Shown: positions 1 to 9,392, counted from the first letter of the stretch. The stretch: 64,000 bases of DNA from Nitrobacter sp. Nb-311A (GCF_000152905.1 NZ_CH672419.1:173431-237430), one strand, 5' to 3'. The notes: generated by a model not told the origin, from the letters alone. Made by a program: numbers and translations.

Positions 1-178
1 GCAGACTCTGCGCAGTTCCGCCTCAGATCCGCATTTTCTTACCGGCGTGCTCGATTTCGTGCTGCGCGATGACGCAACCGTGAAAGCGTTTTCGGAGTCC
101 TCGGGACATCATCCGACCACGATCGCGGCCGCCAGGCAGGCGCTCGGCGAGTCTTTTCAGGAACGCGACCTCCCGTGA
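1..178 (+). CDS. DUF3572 family protein, C-terminal part
   Basis: Open frame entering from the left edge; the visible 58 residues read SDPHFLTGVLDFVLRDD and later GHHPTTIAAARQALGE, a pattern I recognise from the small alphaproteobacterial DUF3572 family of unknown function that commonly sits just before dinB. The stop codon overlaps the GTG start of the dinB frame (GTGA), so the two are translationally coupled. The start lies outside the window. The function is unknown; the family call rests on the motif pattern and the neighbour. Confidence 0.75.
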   Translation, partial: QTLRSSASDPHFLTGVLDFVLRDDATVKAFSESSGHHPTTIAAARQALGESFQERDLP

Positions 179-963
179 CCACAGGTCCATCAGACGGTCC
201 GTTATGCTTCTGCAGGGATTGTCTCGACGATCTCGCCTTTACGTCAACCCGTTGCAGCACGTGCGGCTCGCCCCGGCTGGCGCGAAACCGCTCATTGCCG
301 ACACTGGCCATCGCTCACATCGATTGCGACGCATTCTACGCCACGGTCGAGAAGCGGAACAATCCGGCGCTGGCGGATAAACCCGTCATTGTAGGCGGCG
401 GCCGGCGCGGCGTGGTGTTGGCCGCCTGCTATACCGCCCGAACCTACGGCGTCCGTTCCGCAATGCCGATGTTCAAGGCTCTCGCGCTTTGTCCCTTCGC
501 AGCCGTGATTCCGCCTGACATGGCGAAATATGTGCGGGTCGGTCGCGAGGTGCGCGCGATCATGCAGGCGCTGACGCCGCTCGTCGAACCGCTGTCGATC
601 GACGAGGCATTCCTCGACCTCAGCGGCACCCAGCGGGTTCACGGCATGATTCCAGCCAAGGTGCTGGCGAAGTTCGCAACCGACGTCGAACGCAAACTCG
701 GCATCACGGTGTCGGTCGGACTGTCGTGCAACAAGTTTCTCGCGAAGATCGCTTCGGACCTCGACAAGCCGCGCGGATTCGCGGCGCTTGATCAGGACGA
801 GGCGCGCATTATGCTCGCGGACAAGCCGGCAGGTTTCATGTTCGGCGTCGGCCCAGCCACCCAGCAGCGCCTGTCGGAACGCGGCTTTCGGACCATCGGC
901 GATCTGCAGCGTGCCGACGAGATCGAAATGATGAAGCAGTTTCCTGCGGAGGGCCACCGCTTA

Positions 964-1869
964 GAGTCCGTTTTGAAATTCATGGATGGGCGTTTCTGCG
1001 GATGAGGTTGCCGCCCATGGCGACCAGGATCATAGCGTGGGAGATGTCGATGCGTTTCTCGTAGTCGCGCACGAGGCGGCGCCAGCGGGTCATCCAACCG
1101 AAGGTGCGTTCGACCCCCCATCGGCGTGGCAGAACCTGGAAGCCCTTCTGGTCGTCGGATCGACGGATGATCTCGATGACGAAGTCGAGATAGGCGGCCT
1201 TGTCCATCAGTTTGAGCCGGTCGTAGGCGCCATCCGCGAACAGGTGCTTCACCCAGGGCCAGCGCTTGCGGATGGCATCGAGGATCGCTTGGGCGCCAGC
1301 GCTGTCGGAGATGTCGGCAGTCGTCAGATTGACCATCAGCAGCCGCCCGTCGGTATCGACGGCGATGTGGCGCTTGCGCCCGACGATCTTCTTGCCCGCG
1401 TCATAACCTCTTGTTTCGGCTTGCGGAGCCTTGACCGACTGGCTGTCAATCACCGCCGCGGACGGGCTCGCCTCGCGTCCCGCCCGCTCCCGGTCAACCA
1501 TCAGCGCCACGTCATGGATGGTCTGAAACAGCAAACGGCGCGCCAACTCGCGGAACCAGCCGTAAACGGTCTGCCAAGGGCCGAAATGGATCGGCAGCAT
1601 CCGCCAGCCGCAGCCCGAACGCACCAGATAGCGCACCGCGTTGATCACCTCGCGGAAATCGACCTCGCGCGGACGCCCGCGACGGCCTGGCGCCGGCATC
1701 AGCGGCGCGATCTGCTCCCACTCCTCATCGGTCAGGTCCGACGGGTAACGCTTGGTCTTCTTGGCGATCTTGGCCATTCGCCCACGGCTTTGCTCTGTCC
1801 ACATCCGAAGCTTGAATCACAACACCGCTCGCCGCGAAAGCCCAACAAACCGACTTTCCAAACGGCCTC
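964..1869. mobile_element. IS5-family insertion sequence, complete (906 bp)
   Basis: Both ends are visible. The left end begins GAGTCCGTTTTGAAATTC and the right end, read on the other strand, begins GAGGCCGTTTGGAAAGTC, giving imperfect terminal inverted repeats of about 18 bp with 15 matches. It is flanked by the 3-bp direct repeat TTA (961-963 and 1870-1872), fitting the TNA target of the IS1031-type subgroup of IS5. It holds one transposase gene on the minus strand. The intact ends, intact transposase and clean target duplication suggest a recent insertion. Confidence 0.92.
980..1804 (-). CDS. IS5-family DDE transposase
   Basis: 274 residues, full length for a single-frame IS5 transposase. 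It begins with the usual MWTE..., has the N-terminal block YPSDLTDEEWEQIAPLMP, the catalytic core AVIDSQSVKAP (first D), HLFADGAYD (second D) and the C-terminal RRWGVERTFGWMTRWRRL, whose E completes the DDE triad. It occupies nearly the whole element. A second in-frame ATG lies nine codons in (1777), but the MWTE start is the family habit. No frameshift is seen, so it is likely active. Confidence 0.92.
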   Translation of the reverse strand: MWTEQSRGRMAKIAKKTKRYPSDLTDEEWEQIAPLMPAPGRRGRPREVDFREVINAVRYLVRSGCGWRMLPIHFGPWQTVYGWFRELARRLLFQTIHDVALMVDRERAGREASPSAAVIDSQSVKAPQAETRGYDAGKKIVGRKRHIAVDTDGRLLMVNLTTADISDSAGAQAILDAIRKRWPWVKHLFADGAYDRLKLMDKAAYLDFVIEIIRRSDDQKGFQVLPRRWGVERTFGWMTRWRRLVRDYEKRIDISHAMILVAMGGNLIRRNAHP

Positions 1870-2463
1870 TTATGGCGGCTGGCGCGGGGTATCGACGACC
1901 GTCGGGTGATTGCGGATCGCGGCGCCAAGACCGTTTCGAGCGAGACCACCTTCGAATCCGATATCCGCGATTTCGCGACCCTGGAACGATTGCTCTGGCG
2001 GCTGTCGGAGAGAGTTTCCTCGCGGCTGAAGGCGAGTGAGCTGGCGGGATCGACCATCACGCTGAAACTCAAGACCGCCGATTTCCGGCAACGGACCCGT
2101 TCGCAATCAATCTCCATTTCGACGCAGCTCGCGTCGAAGATTTTTGCAACGTGCCGCGAAATACTGGCGAGGGAAATCGATGGCACAGCCTTCCGCCTGA
2201 TGGGGATAGGCGTCAGCGCGCTCCGGTCGGGATCGCAAGCTGACGAGGCCGATATGCTGGATTTCCGCTCAGCTCATGCCGAACGGGCAATGGATGACCT
2301 GCGCAAAAAGTTCGGAAGCGTGGCCGTGATCCGGGGCATAGCCTATGACGGGCCCGAAAAACCACGTCAGTGATAACACGTCAGCAATAAAATGGCCGGC
2401 TCATATTCCCCAACGTGGACTGGCTCCCGATCAGAATGCCGGGAGGTGCTTTTTTGCCTGACA

Positions 2464-3351
2464 TTACTTGCAGGGCTTGGCGCTCCTGACATCGCTGATA
2501 TCGAACTTGTCCATCTTCCCGGAAATCACGAAGTCATTGTAGTCGAGCACCAGCGCCCGCGAGACGCCATCCTCGAAGAGCTCGAAAGACATGGCGTAGT
2601 TCGGGGTCTGCTCACCGTTGGTATGTGCAGCGTCGCGTTCGTAGTAGCTGACAGTGACGGGCCATCGCGTCAGGGCCTTCATCTGATTATTGGCGGTCGA
2701 TGGATCGGACGACGATGCCGTTCCCTCTCCCCGAATGGGTTTTCCGATAACCGAAAACGTGTTGTAGACTTTCTGGCCGTTGTCGGATCCGTCATACACG
2801 GTTAGCTCCAGCAACGACTTTCCTTCTTTTGCGGCCGCGATGATTCGCCGGATCTGTTCGGTCGGAAACACCGCCTTGCCGTCGACGGTAAAGGTTTTGG
2901 CGACCGGCCGTTTCAATTTCACGGTAATTTTGTCACCGTTGCGTTCGGCGACTCCGTCAACCTCGCTCTGACCGCTCTCGTCCATGCGGGTCATAATCTT
3001 GAAACGGTAGGTCTTGCCCTCCGCGTCTTCCCAGCTCGTGGATTGCATATCGCTCAGCGTGGTCTTGCCTTCGCCGTTGTTCATTTCTGAAACTTGCCTG
3101 AAATCGGACGTATAGCCCTCACAGACGTTTCCGGAAAACCTGTAAAAGATTCGTCCGCGGGCACTGTCCAGAGACGTGCTGCCGCGAGACTTCACCAGGC
3201 TCAAATTATACAGAGCCTGGTGGGATAGAAATGAAACGCCGGCAGCGGCGTGCGCGGCACTAGCGGGCGCCTGCACGGACGCAGCGGATATAATCGCCGT
3301 CAGAAACCAGGGCCAAAGCCGCCGGGCGGAACCATGGAAATGATGGCGCAT
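2464..3351 (-). CDS. EipB-like cell envelope protein (DUF1849)
   Basis: Periplasmic protein of the DUF1849/EipB family, which in Brucella supports envelope integrity. From the chosen ATG (second in frame; a longer start at 3381 exists) it opens with a basic stretch and a hydrophobic signal peptide ending near AAHAAAG. The mature part is rich in beta-strand-like segments (ALYNLSLVKSRG..., GRIFYRFSGNVCEGY, TVSYYERD) and two cysteines, one in the VCEGY motif and one near the C-terminus (AKPCK), which may form the disulfide known in EipB. It is a single gene, convergent with dinB and divergent from ridA. Confidence 0.8.
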   Translation of the reverse strand: MRHHFHGSARRLWPWFLTAIISAASVQAPASAAHAAAGVSFLSHQALYNLSLVKSRGSTSLDSARGRIFYRFSGNVCEGYTSDFRQVSEMNNGEGKTTLSDMQSTSWEDAEGKTYRFKIMTRMDESGQSEVDGVAERNGDKITVKLKRPVAKTFTVDGKAVFPTEQIRRIIAAAKEGKSLLELTVYDGSDNGQKVYNTFSVIGKPIRGEGTASSSDPSTANNQMKALTRWPVTVSYYERDAAHTNGEQTPNYAMSFELFEDGVSRALVLDYNDFVISGKMDKFDISDVRSAKPCK

Positions 3352-3580
3352 ATTGTCTCTCGATGGATCGAATCCGACCATATCACCGCTCCATTGCGCT
3401 GCAACTGGAGAGATGCAGTCACATACTTGCGATTTGTTGCTCTATCCTGAAAGTTTGATTCTCCGGCAGGGAGTTCGGGATTCGGCTCGAACCCGGCATC
3501 GGGTTGCATGTCGTACGGCGATAAGCGAGATAGAATTCTCAACGGATTTCGAGCGGAACATCCATTACGGGGGGCTGACC

Positions 3581-4048
3581 ATGGCAGGGGCGATTGAACA
3601 GAAACTGGCCGCGCAGGGCATCACACTGCATGAACCCGCATCGCCCGTGGCGAATTACGTCGGCTTCGTCCGGACCGGTAACCTGCTGTTCGTATCCGGA
3701 CAGCTCTGCCTCGATCCCGAGGGTAACCTGATCGCGAAGGGCAAACTGGGCGCAGGCGTTACCGTTGAAGAGGGCAGCGCCGCTGCGTGCGGCTGCGCTC
3801 TCAATCTGCTGGCGCAGGTCAAAGCCGCGCTCGGCGATCTCGACAAGGTCGTCCGCGTCGTCAGGCTAGGCGGCTTCGTCAACTCCACTCCCGATTTCGC
3901 CGATGGACCCAAGGTGTTGAACGGCGCTTCGGATCTGATGGTTGCAGCATTCGGCGACAAGGGCCGCCATTCGCGCAGCACCGTCGGCGTGGCCTCCCTT
4001 CCCGCGGATGCCGCGGTCGAAATCGAAGGTCTGTTCGAAGTTGCCTGA
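3581..4048 (+). CDS. RidA family (YjgF/UK114) protein
   Basis: 155 residues of the Rid family, trimeric enzymes that hydrolyse reactive imines/enamines formed by PLP enzymes. The segment YVGFVRTGNLLFVSGQLC followed by a long helix (AAACGCALNLLAQVKAALGDLDKVVRVVRLGGFVNS) and the C-terminal block RSTVGVASLPADAAVEIEGLFEVA is diagnostic; the length matches the longer Rid subfamily. The open frame extends 76 codons upstream, but the ATG at 3581 begins the conserved part. It is followed after 5 nt by the phosphodiesterase gene, so the two probably form an operon. The exact substrate is unknown. Confidence 0.88.
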   Translation: MAGAIEQKLAAQGITLHEPASPVANYVGFVRTGNLLFVSGQLCLDPEGNLIAKGKLGAGVTVEEGSAAACGCALNLLAQVKAALGDLDKVVRVVRLGGFVNSTPDFADGPKVLNGASDLMVAAFGDKGRHSRSTVGVASLPADAAVEIEGLFEVA

Positions 4049-4053
4049 CTGCG

Positions 4054-4806
4054 ATGCGTGCGCCCGACTGGCTCACAGCACGTCCGATCGCTCACCGCGG
4101 CCTGCATGACCGCGCTCGCGGCATCATAGAGAACATGCCTGAGGCGATCCGGGCGGCCATCGCCGGCAACTTCAGCATCGAGGTGGACATCCAGCTTACC
4201 GCCGATGGTGAAGCCATGGTCCACCATGACGATGAACTCGGCCGGCTGACTGAAGGATCGGGAGCCTTGCGGACCCAGACCGTGGCCGAGCTGAAGCGGG
4301 TCGTTTTCAAGAACACGTCAGAAAGAATGATGTCGCTCGCGGAACTCTGCGCGCTGGTCGCTGGGCGTGCGCCGCTGTTGATCGAGGTCAAAAGTCATTT
4401 CGATAGCAATACACGGCTGGTGAAGCGCATGGCGGACGTGCTGACCGGCTATGACGGGCCGGCAGCCGGCATGTCGTTCGACCCGGATCAGGTCATGGCG
4501 ATGCGCGAATTGATGCCGTCGCGCCCGCGCGGCATTGTCGCCGAGCGCCATTACGCGGAGGCCGACTGGCCGAAAACGACTTCGCTCCAGCGCGCCGCGA
4601 TGACCCATCTGCGTCACGCCTTCCGCACCCGGCCGCATTTTGTCGCTTATAACGTGAACGAACTTCCAGCCTTGGCGCCTTGGATCGCAAGAAACATTTT
4701 CAGATGCCCCCTTCTCGCATGGACGGTGCGCACTGCGGAACAGCGCGCCCGTGCGCAAAGATACGCCGATCAGATGATCTTCGAAGGTTTCCACCAGAAC
4801 ATATGA
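4054..4806 (+). CDS. ugpQ: glycerophosphodiester phosphodiesterase
   Basis: 250 residues. It hydrolyses glycerophosphodiesters to glycerol-3-phosphate and an alcohol. The GDPD catalytic set is visible: IAHRG (H14, R15), SIEVDIQ (E43, D45) and VHHDD (H57), followed by the TIM-barrel strand LLIEVKSH. The C-terminus contains VAYNVNELPALAPW and LAWTVRT, as in UgpQ-type cytoplasmic enzymes; no signal peptide is present. The ATG lies 5 nt after the ridA stop. The family is certain; the ugpQ symbol is by resemblance, since no ugp transporter is nearby. Confidence 0.85.
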   Translation: MRAPDWLTARPIAHRGLHDRARGIIENMPEAIRAAIAGNFSIEVDIQLTADGEAMVHHDDELGRLTEGSGALRTQTVAELKRVVFKNTSERMMSLAELCALVAGRAPLLIEVKSHFDSNTRLVKRMADVLTGYDGPAAGMSFDPDQVMAMRELMPSRPRGIVAERHYAEADWPKTTSLQRAAMTHLRHAFRTRPHFVAYNVNELPALAPWIARNIFRCPLLAWTVRTAEQRARAQRYADQMIFEGFHQNI

Positions 4807-4933
4807 TCTCGCGAACCTTGACGTTGCCGGCATCATGTCCAACTCTGGCGTGGCTGGGTTCGAAATAATTCAGGACCCTGCGCAGGTTATCGCGTAAGGA
4901 CCGAACATAGGCCGGGATCGGTTCAACCCCTCG

Positions 4934-6187
4934 ATGTCATCACCTGAGCCGTCATCTGAAATATCGCTCGAAGCCATTGGATCCGTCAGCGAAATTCCGG
5001 CTGCGGACTGGGACGCTTGCGCCAACCCATCGCCCGTTCCTCGCGGAACGCCCGAGAGCGCGATCTCCGCGCCCCCTCAGAATTCATTTTCAAGTTCAAA
5101 AGGAGCAAACAATCCATTTGTTTCACATGCCTTTTTCTTAGCTCTTGAAGCGTCGAATTCAGCCTGCTCCCGAACCGGTTGGGGACCGCGCCATTTGATC
5201 GCGCGCCAGAATGGAGTGATCGTTGGCATCGTTCCTTGCTATCTGAAGTCCCACTCGCACGGCGAATACGTCTTTGATCACGGCTGGGCGAATGCCTACG
5301 AAAGCGCCGGTGGACGCTATTACCCGAAGCTCCTGGCCTCGGTTCCGTTCACGCCGGCCACCGGCCCGCGGCTTCTGATCCGCCCCGGCGAGCGCGAAGC
5401 GGATATCCGCGCCGCGCTGACGGGGGGCCTCGTCGGCTTGTGTAACGCAACCCATGCGTCATCGGTCCACGTCACTTTTGCCTGCAAGGACGAATGGGCG
5501 TTTCTCGCGGAGAACGGATTCCTTCAGCGCACCGACCAGCAGTTTCATTGGCGGAACGACGGCTATTCCAGCTTCGAAGACTTTCTCGCCAGCCTCAACT
5601 CACGACACCGCAAGGCGATCCGCCGCGAACGTCGCGATGCGCTGGCCAACGGCATCACCATCCATGTCCTCACCGGCAGCGATCTCACAGAGGAAATCTG
5701 GGACACCTTCTTTCAGTTCTATATGGAAACGGGCTCGCGCAAGTGGGGGCGACCCTATTTGACCCGATCGTTCTACTCCCTGATCGGGGAAAGCATGGAC
5801 CGGAACATCGCTCTGATCATGGCCCGGCGTAATGGCCGCTGGATCGCGGGCGCCATCAACTTCATCGGCTCAGAGACGTTGTTCGGACGGCACTGGGGCG
5901 CCATCGAGCATCATCCTTTTCTGCATTTCGAGGTTTGTTATTATCAGGCGATCGATTTTGCGATCCGTCATCGCCTGAAAACCGTGGAGGCCGGCGCGCA
6001 GGGCGAGCACAAGATCGCGCGCGGTTATCTTCCGCAGACCACCTATTCGGCGCACTACATCGCCGATCCGGGGCTGCGCCGCGCGGTGGGTGACTATCTC
6101 AACCGGGAACGTCAATATGTCGCCGAGGCCGCCCGCGAGCTTACGGAGGCCGGCCCATTTCGCAAGACCGGAGACGGCGTCGCTTGA
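4934..6187 (+). CDS. FemAB-like / GNAT-fold acyltransferase (DUF482 family)
   Basis: 417 residues. The sequence fits the proteobacterial PF04339 family (annotated as a peptidoglycan biosynthesis or GNAT-like N-acyltransferase): KNPFVSHAFFLALE-type N-terminal block (here NNPFVSHAFFLALEAS), YVFDHGWANAYESAGGRYYPK, and the C-terminal LFGRHWGAIEHHPFLHFEVCYYQAIDFA. A basic patch NSRHRKAIRRERRDAL lies mid-protein. No signal peptide or membrane segment is seen, so it is probably cytoplasmic. The real substrate is not established. It stands alone, 127 nt after the phosphodiesterase gene and convergent with trmO. Confidence 0.8.
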   Translation: MSSPEPSSEISLEAIGSVSEIPAADWDACANPSPVPRGTPESAISAPPQNSFSSSKGANNPFVSHAFFLALEASNSACSRTGWGPRHLIARQNGVIVGIVPCYLKSHSHGEYVFDHGWANAYESAGGRYYPKLLASVPFTPATGPRLLIRPGEREADIRAALTGGLVGLCNATHASSVHVTFACKDEWAFLAENGFLQRTDQQFHWRNDGYSSFEDFLASLNSRHRKAIRRERRDALANGITIHVLTGSDLTEEIWDTFFQFYMETGSRKWGRPYLTRSFYSLIGESMDRNIALIMARRNGRWIAGAINFIGSETLFGRHWGAIEHHPFLHFEVCYYQAIDFAIRHRLKTVEAGAQGEHKIARGYLPQTTYSAHYIADPGLRRAVGDYLNRERQYVAEAARELTEAGPFRKTGDGVA

Positions 6188-6266
6188 CGCGGCGACAGAG
6201 CATTTCGCTTCAGATAAGTGACGAGTCGGATTCAACGCAGTTGGAAACAGACTCTGGCGGCAGCGT

Positions 6267-6749
6267 TCAGCCGGTTTCGGCATCGCCCTTCGGGGCTGAC
6301 GCAAACTGGCAGCGGATCGGCTTGATGTCGAGCAGCGGGGTATCGTCGAGGCAGTCCAGTCCGCGCACCAGCACCGTGGAGCCCTCGATACCCACCAGCT
6401 TCACGATCGACGTTCCGATCGGATTGGGTCGCACCGGGGACCGAAGCGAAAAGGTTCCATGAGAAGTGCCGCTGCTTTTGGGAACCTGCAGCACGATGTC
6501 TCGACGCGACAGGTGAAGCCAGTAAATCACCTCGATGTTCTCGTACCTTTCGAGCCCCTGCAATGCCTGCTTCCATGGATCGAAAATCTCGAGGCGGCAA
6601 ACCGGTCCGTCAGGCTGCCCTTGACGCGGCGTCTCTGAACGGCTTGTCCAGGGTGTTCGAACGCGACCGACGAATACCAGGCCGGCATCCGTTGGCGGCG
6701 GTGGCTCGACCGCGACCTCTCCCGCCCGGACTTCGTTTTCTCGCGCCAT
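6267..6749 (-). CDS. trmO: tRNA (N6-threonylcarbamoyladenosine37-N6)-methyltransferase TrmO
   Basis: 160 residues. TrmO methylates t6A at position 37 of certain tRNAs to m6t6A using S-adenosylmethionine. The family signature is clear: GLVFVGRVRTPW at the N-terminus, LQGLERYENIEVIYWLHLSRRD in the middle and GTFSLRSPVRPNPIGTSIVKLVG, the conserved RSPxRPNPIG motif. The length equals the core TrmO domain; the extra C-terminal domain of the E. coli protein is missing, as is common. It is a single gene on the minus strand, downstream of and opposite to the acyltransferase. Confidence 0.9.
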   Translation of the reverse strand: MARENEVRAGEVAVEPPPPTDAGLVFVGRVRTPWTSRSETPRQGQPDGPVCRLEIFDPWKQALQGLERYENIEVIYWLHLSRRDIVLQVPKSSGTSHGTFSLRSPVRPNPIGTSIVKLVGIEGSTVLVRGLDCLDDTPLLDIKPIRCQFASAPKGDAETG

Positions 6750-6840
6750 TGCCGTCGGCCCTCTTTTCCTGATCCGGGCGAGTTACCCGCCGCATTAGAA
6801 ACAGCTTGCGCAGGCCGCAACAAGCCACCGCCTTGTCATT

Positions 6841-7851
6841 CTATCCTTTCACGCGCGGGTTTCGCAGCACCAGGCAAGCGCCACCGGCGCGCCGAATCCG
6901 GTTGCAGAGAACGTTCGCCTCCGTACGCGAATCGGCGCCGATCCGCACCTGATAGAATGTTCGTGTGCCGCGGCTGCGCCATATCGAGCCCAACAGACTT
7001 GGATCGCGGTCGCCGATCACAGCACCGAGCCGCCGGATGGCTCGTGCATACATCGCCATGACGCCGGTGCGGTTGAAGCCGCCCGCGAGCTGCACGCCCC
7101 ACGGCTTGTCCGCCCCCAACTTGACGTGCTGTTCGAGCCCGGCAACAAAGGGATTGGGGGCGCGCTTCAACAGCGCAATCAATTCACGGCAGCCCGTCGC
7201 GCTTGAATGGGCCGGCAGTTTGCCGCTCTTGCCGGCCGCCGCCCAGTCCTCGACAGGCGATCCCGTGATCGCGACAACATAGTTGCGCGTCTCCGCCGGC
7301 ATTGATCCCTTGCCGTCAAGCCAGTCCTGCAAACGGCGGGGGCCGGCGTTATAGGCCGCGGCCGCCAGTCCAAGGTTGCCGAAGCGACCGCGCAGCTCAT
7401 TCAGATATTCCGCCGACTTCGGCAGGGCCTGCACCGGATCGAACGGATCAAGCAGCCGTCGCTCATTGGCCGTCCCAGGCATGAATTGCGCGATGCCCTG
7501 CGCGTGCTGACCGCTGCGCGTCAACGGTCCCACCGCGTCGGGCTGAAACCGGCTCTCCTGCCAGATCACGCGCGCGAAAAACTCCAGTGGCAAGCTCTCG
7601 GCCTTTGCCGCGGACTCGACCATCAGGCAAATTGCTTCGCGTGTGTCGTGATCGACCTTATCGGACTTGTCTGTCTTGTCTGCCTTATCCGACTTGGCGG
7701 CAGGCTGGGGGGTAGCCGCCGTCTCCGCGCACACTTTCGAAAAGGTCAAACCAGGCGCCACCAGAATCGCAGTCAATGCACAGCGCATCAGACCGGACAG
7801 GCGCGGGACGACGCCGGTTCTTTTCCACGACGGCAGCGAAGCCGGATACAT
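6841..7851 (-). CDS. lytic transglycosylase with C-terminal SPOR-like domain
   Basis: 336 residues from the chosen ATG; the open frame runs 42 codons further upstream without a signal peptide. An N-terminal hydrophobic signal (LMRCALTAILVAPGLTF) precedes a K/D-rich linker (SDKADKTDKSDKVD). The SLT domain has the catalytic Glu in VIWQESRFQP (E99), AQGIAQFMPGTA and AAAAYNAGPRRLQ. The last 80 residues (WGVQLAGGF... YQVRIGADSRTEANVLCNRIRRAGGACLVLR) look like a SPOR fold that binds denuded peptidoglycan at the septum. It cleaves glycan strands to anhydro-muropeptides in the periplasm. It lies downstream of rpsI, with a strong hairpin in between. Confidence 0.88.
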   Translation of the reverse strand: MYPASLPSWKRTGVVPRLSGLMRCALTAILVAPGLTFSKVCAETAATPQPAAKSDKADKTDKSDKVDHDTREAICLMVESAAKAESLPLEFFARVIWQESRFQPDAVGPLTRSGQHAQGIAQFMPGTANERRLLDPFDPVQALPKSAEYLNELRGRFGNLGLAAAAYNAGPRRLQDWLDGKGSMPAETRNYVVAITGSPVEDWAAAGKSGKLPAHSSATGCRELIALLKRAPNPFVAGLEQHVKLGADKPWGVQLAGGFNRTGVMAMYARAIRRLGAVIGDRDPSLLGSIWRSRGTRTFYQVRIGADSRTEANVLCNRIRRAGGACLVLRNPRVKG

Positions 7852-7938
7852 TCTGCAAAGGTAACAGATTTCTGCAGAAATCTTCCATAGCCCCCTGCTC
7901 TGTCGGGAAAAATCGAGCGAGAGTTCGGAAGTTCGAAC

Positions 7939-7971
7939 TCGACCTTCGCCGCCGGCTGCGGCGAAGGTCGA
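7939..7971 (-). terminator. Perfect 14-bp hairpin downstream of rpsI
   Basis: TCGACCTTCGCCGC (7939-7952) pairs perfectly with 7958-7971 across a 5-nt loop. It starts 9 nt after the rpsI stop, on the side where rplM-rpsI transcription ends. A second short inverted repeat (GAGTTCG/CGAACTC) lies just beyond it. There is no T-run on the minus strand, so termination may need Rho, or the hairpin may serve as an mRNA 3'-end stabiliser. Confidence 0.6.
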
Positions 7972-7980
7972 ATCCACAAA

Positions 7981-8457
7981 TCAACGCTTCGAGAACTGGA
8001 ACGAACGACGGGCTTTCGCCTTGCCGTACTTCTTACGCTCGACCACGCGGGAATCCCGGGTCAGGAAGCCGCCCTTCTTGAGCACGCCACGCAATTCGGG
8101 CTCGAAGTTTGTCAATGCCTTGGACAGGCCGTGACGAACTGCTCCCGCCTGGCCGGACAGGCCGCCGCCGGCGACGGTGCAGACCACGTCATATTGACCG
8201 GCGCGCGCCGCGGCAACAAGCGGCTGCTGAATCATCATCCGCAGCACGGGACGCGCGAAATAAATGTCGACTTCGCGGGCGTTGACGAGAATTTTGCCGG
8301 CGCCCGGCTTGATCCAGACGCGGGCAACCGCATCCTTGCGCTTGCCGGTGGCGTAGGCACGGCCGTACTTGTCGACTTTCTTGGTGTGCGTCGGCGCTTC
8401 CGACTCGACCGGCTTCAACGCGGACAACTGGTCGAGAGACTGGATAGTATCGGCCAT
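7981..8457 (-). CDS. rpsI: 30S ribosomal protein S9
   Basis: 158 residues. The conserved S9 body starts at [23 protein letters not shown] and ends with the typical basic tail [14 protein letters not shown], whose last residues reach the P-site tRNA. It also has the family blocks [15 protein letters not shown] and [21 protein letters not shown]. An N-terminal extension of about 30 residues is normal for alphaproteobacteria. It lies 2 nt after rplM, the usual rplM-rpsI operon. Confidence 0.98.
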   Translation of the reverse strand: MADTIQSLDQLSALKPVESEAPTHTKKVDKYGRAYATGKRKDAVARVWIKPGAGKILVNAREVDIYFARPVLRMMIQQPLVAAARAGQYDVVCTVAGGGLSGQAGAVRHGLSKALTNFEPELRGVLKKGGFLTRDSRVVERKKYGKAKARRSFQFSKR

Positions 8458-8459
8458 GA

Positions 8460-8924
8460 TTATGCGGCCCTCATGTTCTTGCGATTCATCGCACCGACGT
8501 TGATGACTTCCGGCTGCTGCGCCTCGTGCGGATGCTCCGCGCCGGCATAGACCCTGAGATTACCGAGTTGCACGCGTCCCAGCGGGCCGCGCGGGATCAT
8601 GCGCTCCACGGCCTTCTCGATGACGCGTTCCGGAAAGCGCCCCTCAAGAATAGACTTCGCCGTGCGCTGCTTGATGCCGCCGATGTATCCGGTGTGATTG
8701 TAATAGACCTTGTCGTCACGCTTGCGGCCGGTGAAAACCACCTTCGCGGCATTGATGATGATGACATTATCGCCGCAATCGACGTGCGGGGTATAGGTCG
8801 GCAGATGCTTGCCGCGCAGCCGCATCGCAACGAGGGTGGCGAGCCGCCCGACCACCAGTCCACTGGCGTCGATCAGCACCCACTTCTTCGTCACTTCGGC
8901 GGGCTTCGCCGAGAACGTTTTCAT
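8460..8924 (-). CDS. rplM: 50S ribosomal protein L13
   Basis: 154 residues from [15 protein letters not shown]; an upstream in-frame start would add 11 non-conserved residues. L13 signatures: [52 protein letters not shown] and [18 protein letters not shown]. It is a core large-subunit protein and the first gene of the rplM-rpsI operon, whose promoter must lie in 8925-9392. Confidence 0.98.
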   Translation of the reverse strand: MKTFSAKPAEVTKKWVLIDASGLVVGRLATLVAMRLRGKHLPTYTPHVDCGDNVIIINAAKVVFTGRKRDDKVYYNHTGYIGGIKQRTAKSILEGRFPERVIEKAVERMIPRGPLGRVQLGNLRVYAGAEHPHEAQQPEVINVGAMNRKNMRAA

Positions 8925-9392
8925 GTGAGAGATCCGTGAAAAAACCTCGGCGCCCACGCACCGAACCGGTGAGGTTTCTAGAGACCCGGCCTTCCCCAGT
9001 CAACGCCATTCAGAATGTATTTCTATGTATTTATCATCATCTTATGAAAATGGTTCCATATTACCTTCGAAATCTTCAAGTAGTCGGAATGGAATAGTCC
9101 CTGTGAGCGATTGGGATTGAACAGCCGTTTGCTGGGGCAAGCCGACGTGAAATCCGATGATCGATTGATCAGCCTTTGGATCAGCGAGATGTCTCGCCAC
9201 GCCTCGACGACAACATATCCGCGGGACTTTCAGCAGAACAGGCAAGGGTCGGCCCGGCGGTCAAGCTAAAGCATCGTGGCGACCGTGGCGACGCACGCGG
9301 AAACAGCGAGCGTTATCTGGCAGCGCCTTGACGTCAACGCGCGATCCCATCAGCATCGGCGTCACATTACGACCGAGCAGACAGGACACGAG
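8925..9392. promoter_or_regulatory. Divergent intergenic region between rplM and metY
   Basis: About 470 bp with no convincing gene. It must contain the promoter and leader of rplM-rpsI (minus strand) and of the sulfhydrylase gene (plus strand). An AT-richer stretch (about 9015-9070) sits where the ribosomal promoter is expected. The metY frame is open back to 9276, but that part has no family similarity. I could not recognise a riboswitch or any other structured leader here. Confidence 0.4.

Larger units (their letters stand above)
175..2373 (+). pseudogene. dinB: DNA polymerase IV (dinB) interrupted by an IS5-family element
   Basis: Y-family translesion polymerase split into a 5' part (175-963) and a 3' part (1870-2373). 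The 5' part has an N-terminal cysteine cluster (C11, C13, C16, C27, C30; probably zinc-binding, as in alphaproteobacterial DinB), the first metal site HIDCDAFYATVE (D50) and the second SIDEAFLD (D143/E144). The 3' part is the little-finger domain. Removing the IS and one TTA copy rejoins the frame exactly as HRL-WRLARGIDDR, so the insertion is the only visible lesion. The GTG start overlaps the upstream stop. Without readthrough the catalytic half would make a truncated protein ending in IS sequence, lacking the little finger. The allele is very probably non-functional. Confidence 0.9.

Noticed and set aside
986..1909. Long plus-strand frame of 307 codons opposite the transposase.
   Set aside because: It is the antisense shadow of the IS5 transposase; composition is unlike a real protein and the opposite strand has all DDE motifs.
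9042..9245. 67-codon minus-strand frame upstream of rplM.
   Set aside because: No family pattern, no ribosome-binding site, and it lies in the expected ribosomal promoter region.
9241..9392. Possible SAM-II riboswitch before the O-acetylhomoserine sulfhydrylase gene (a GCTAAAG is present near 9265).
   Set aside because: The element should sit directly before the start codon with its two helices; the conserved order and spacing are not found, and the motif is about 125 nt upstream.
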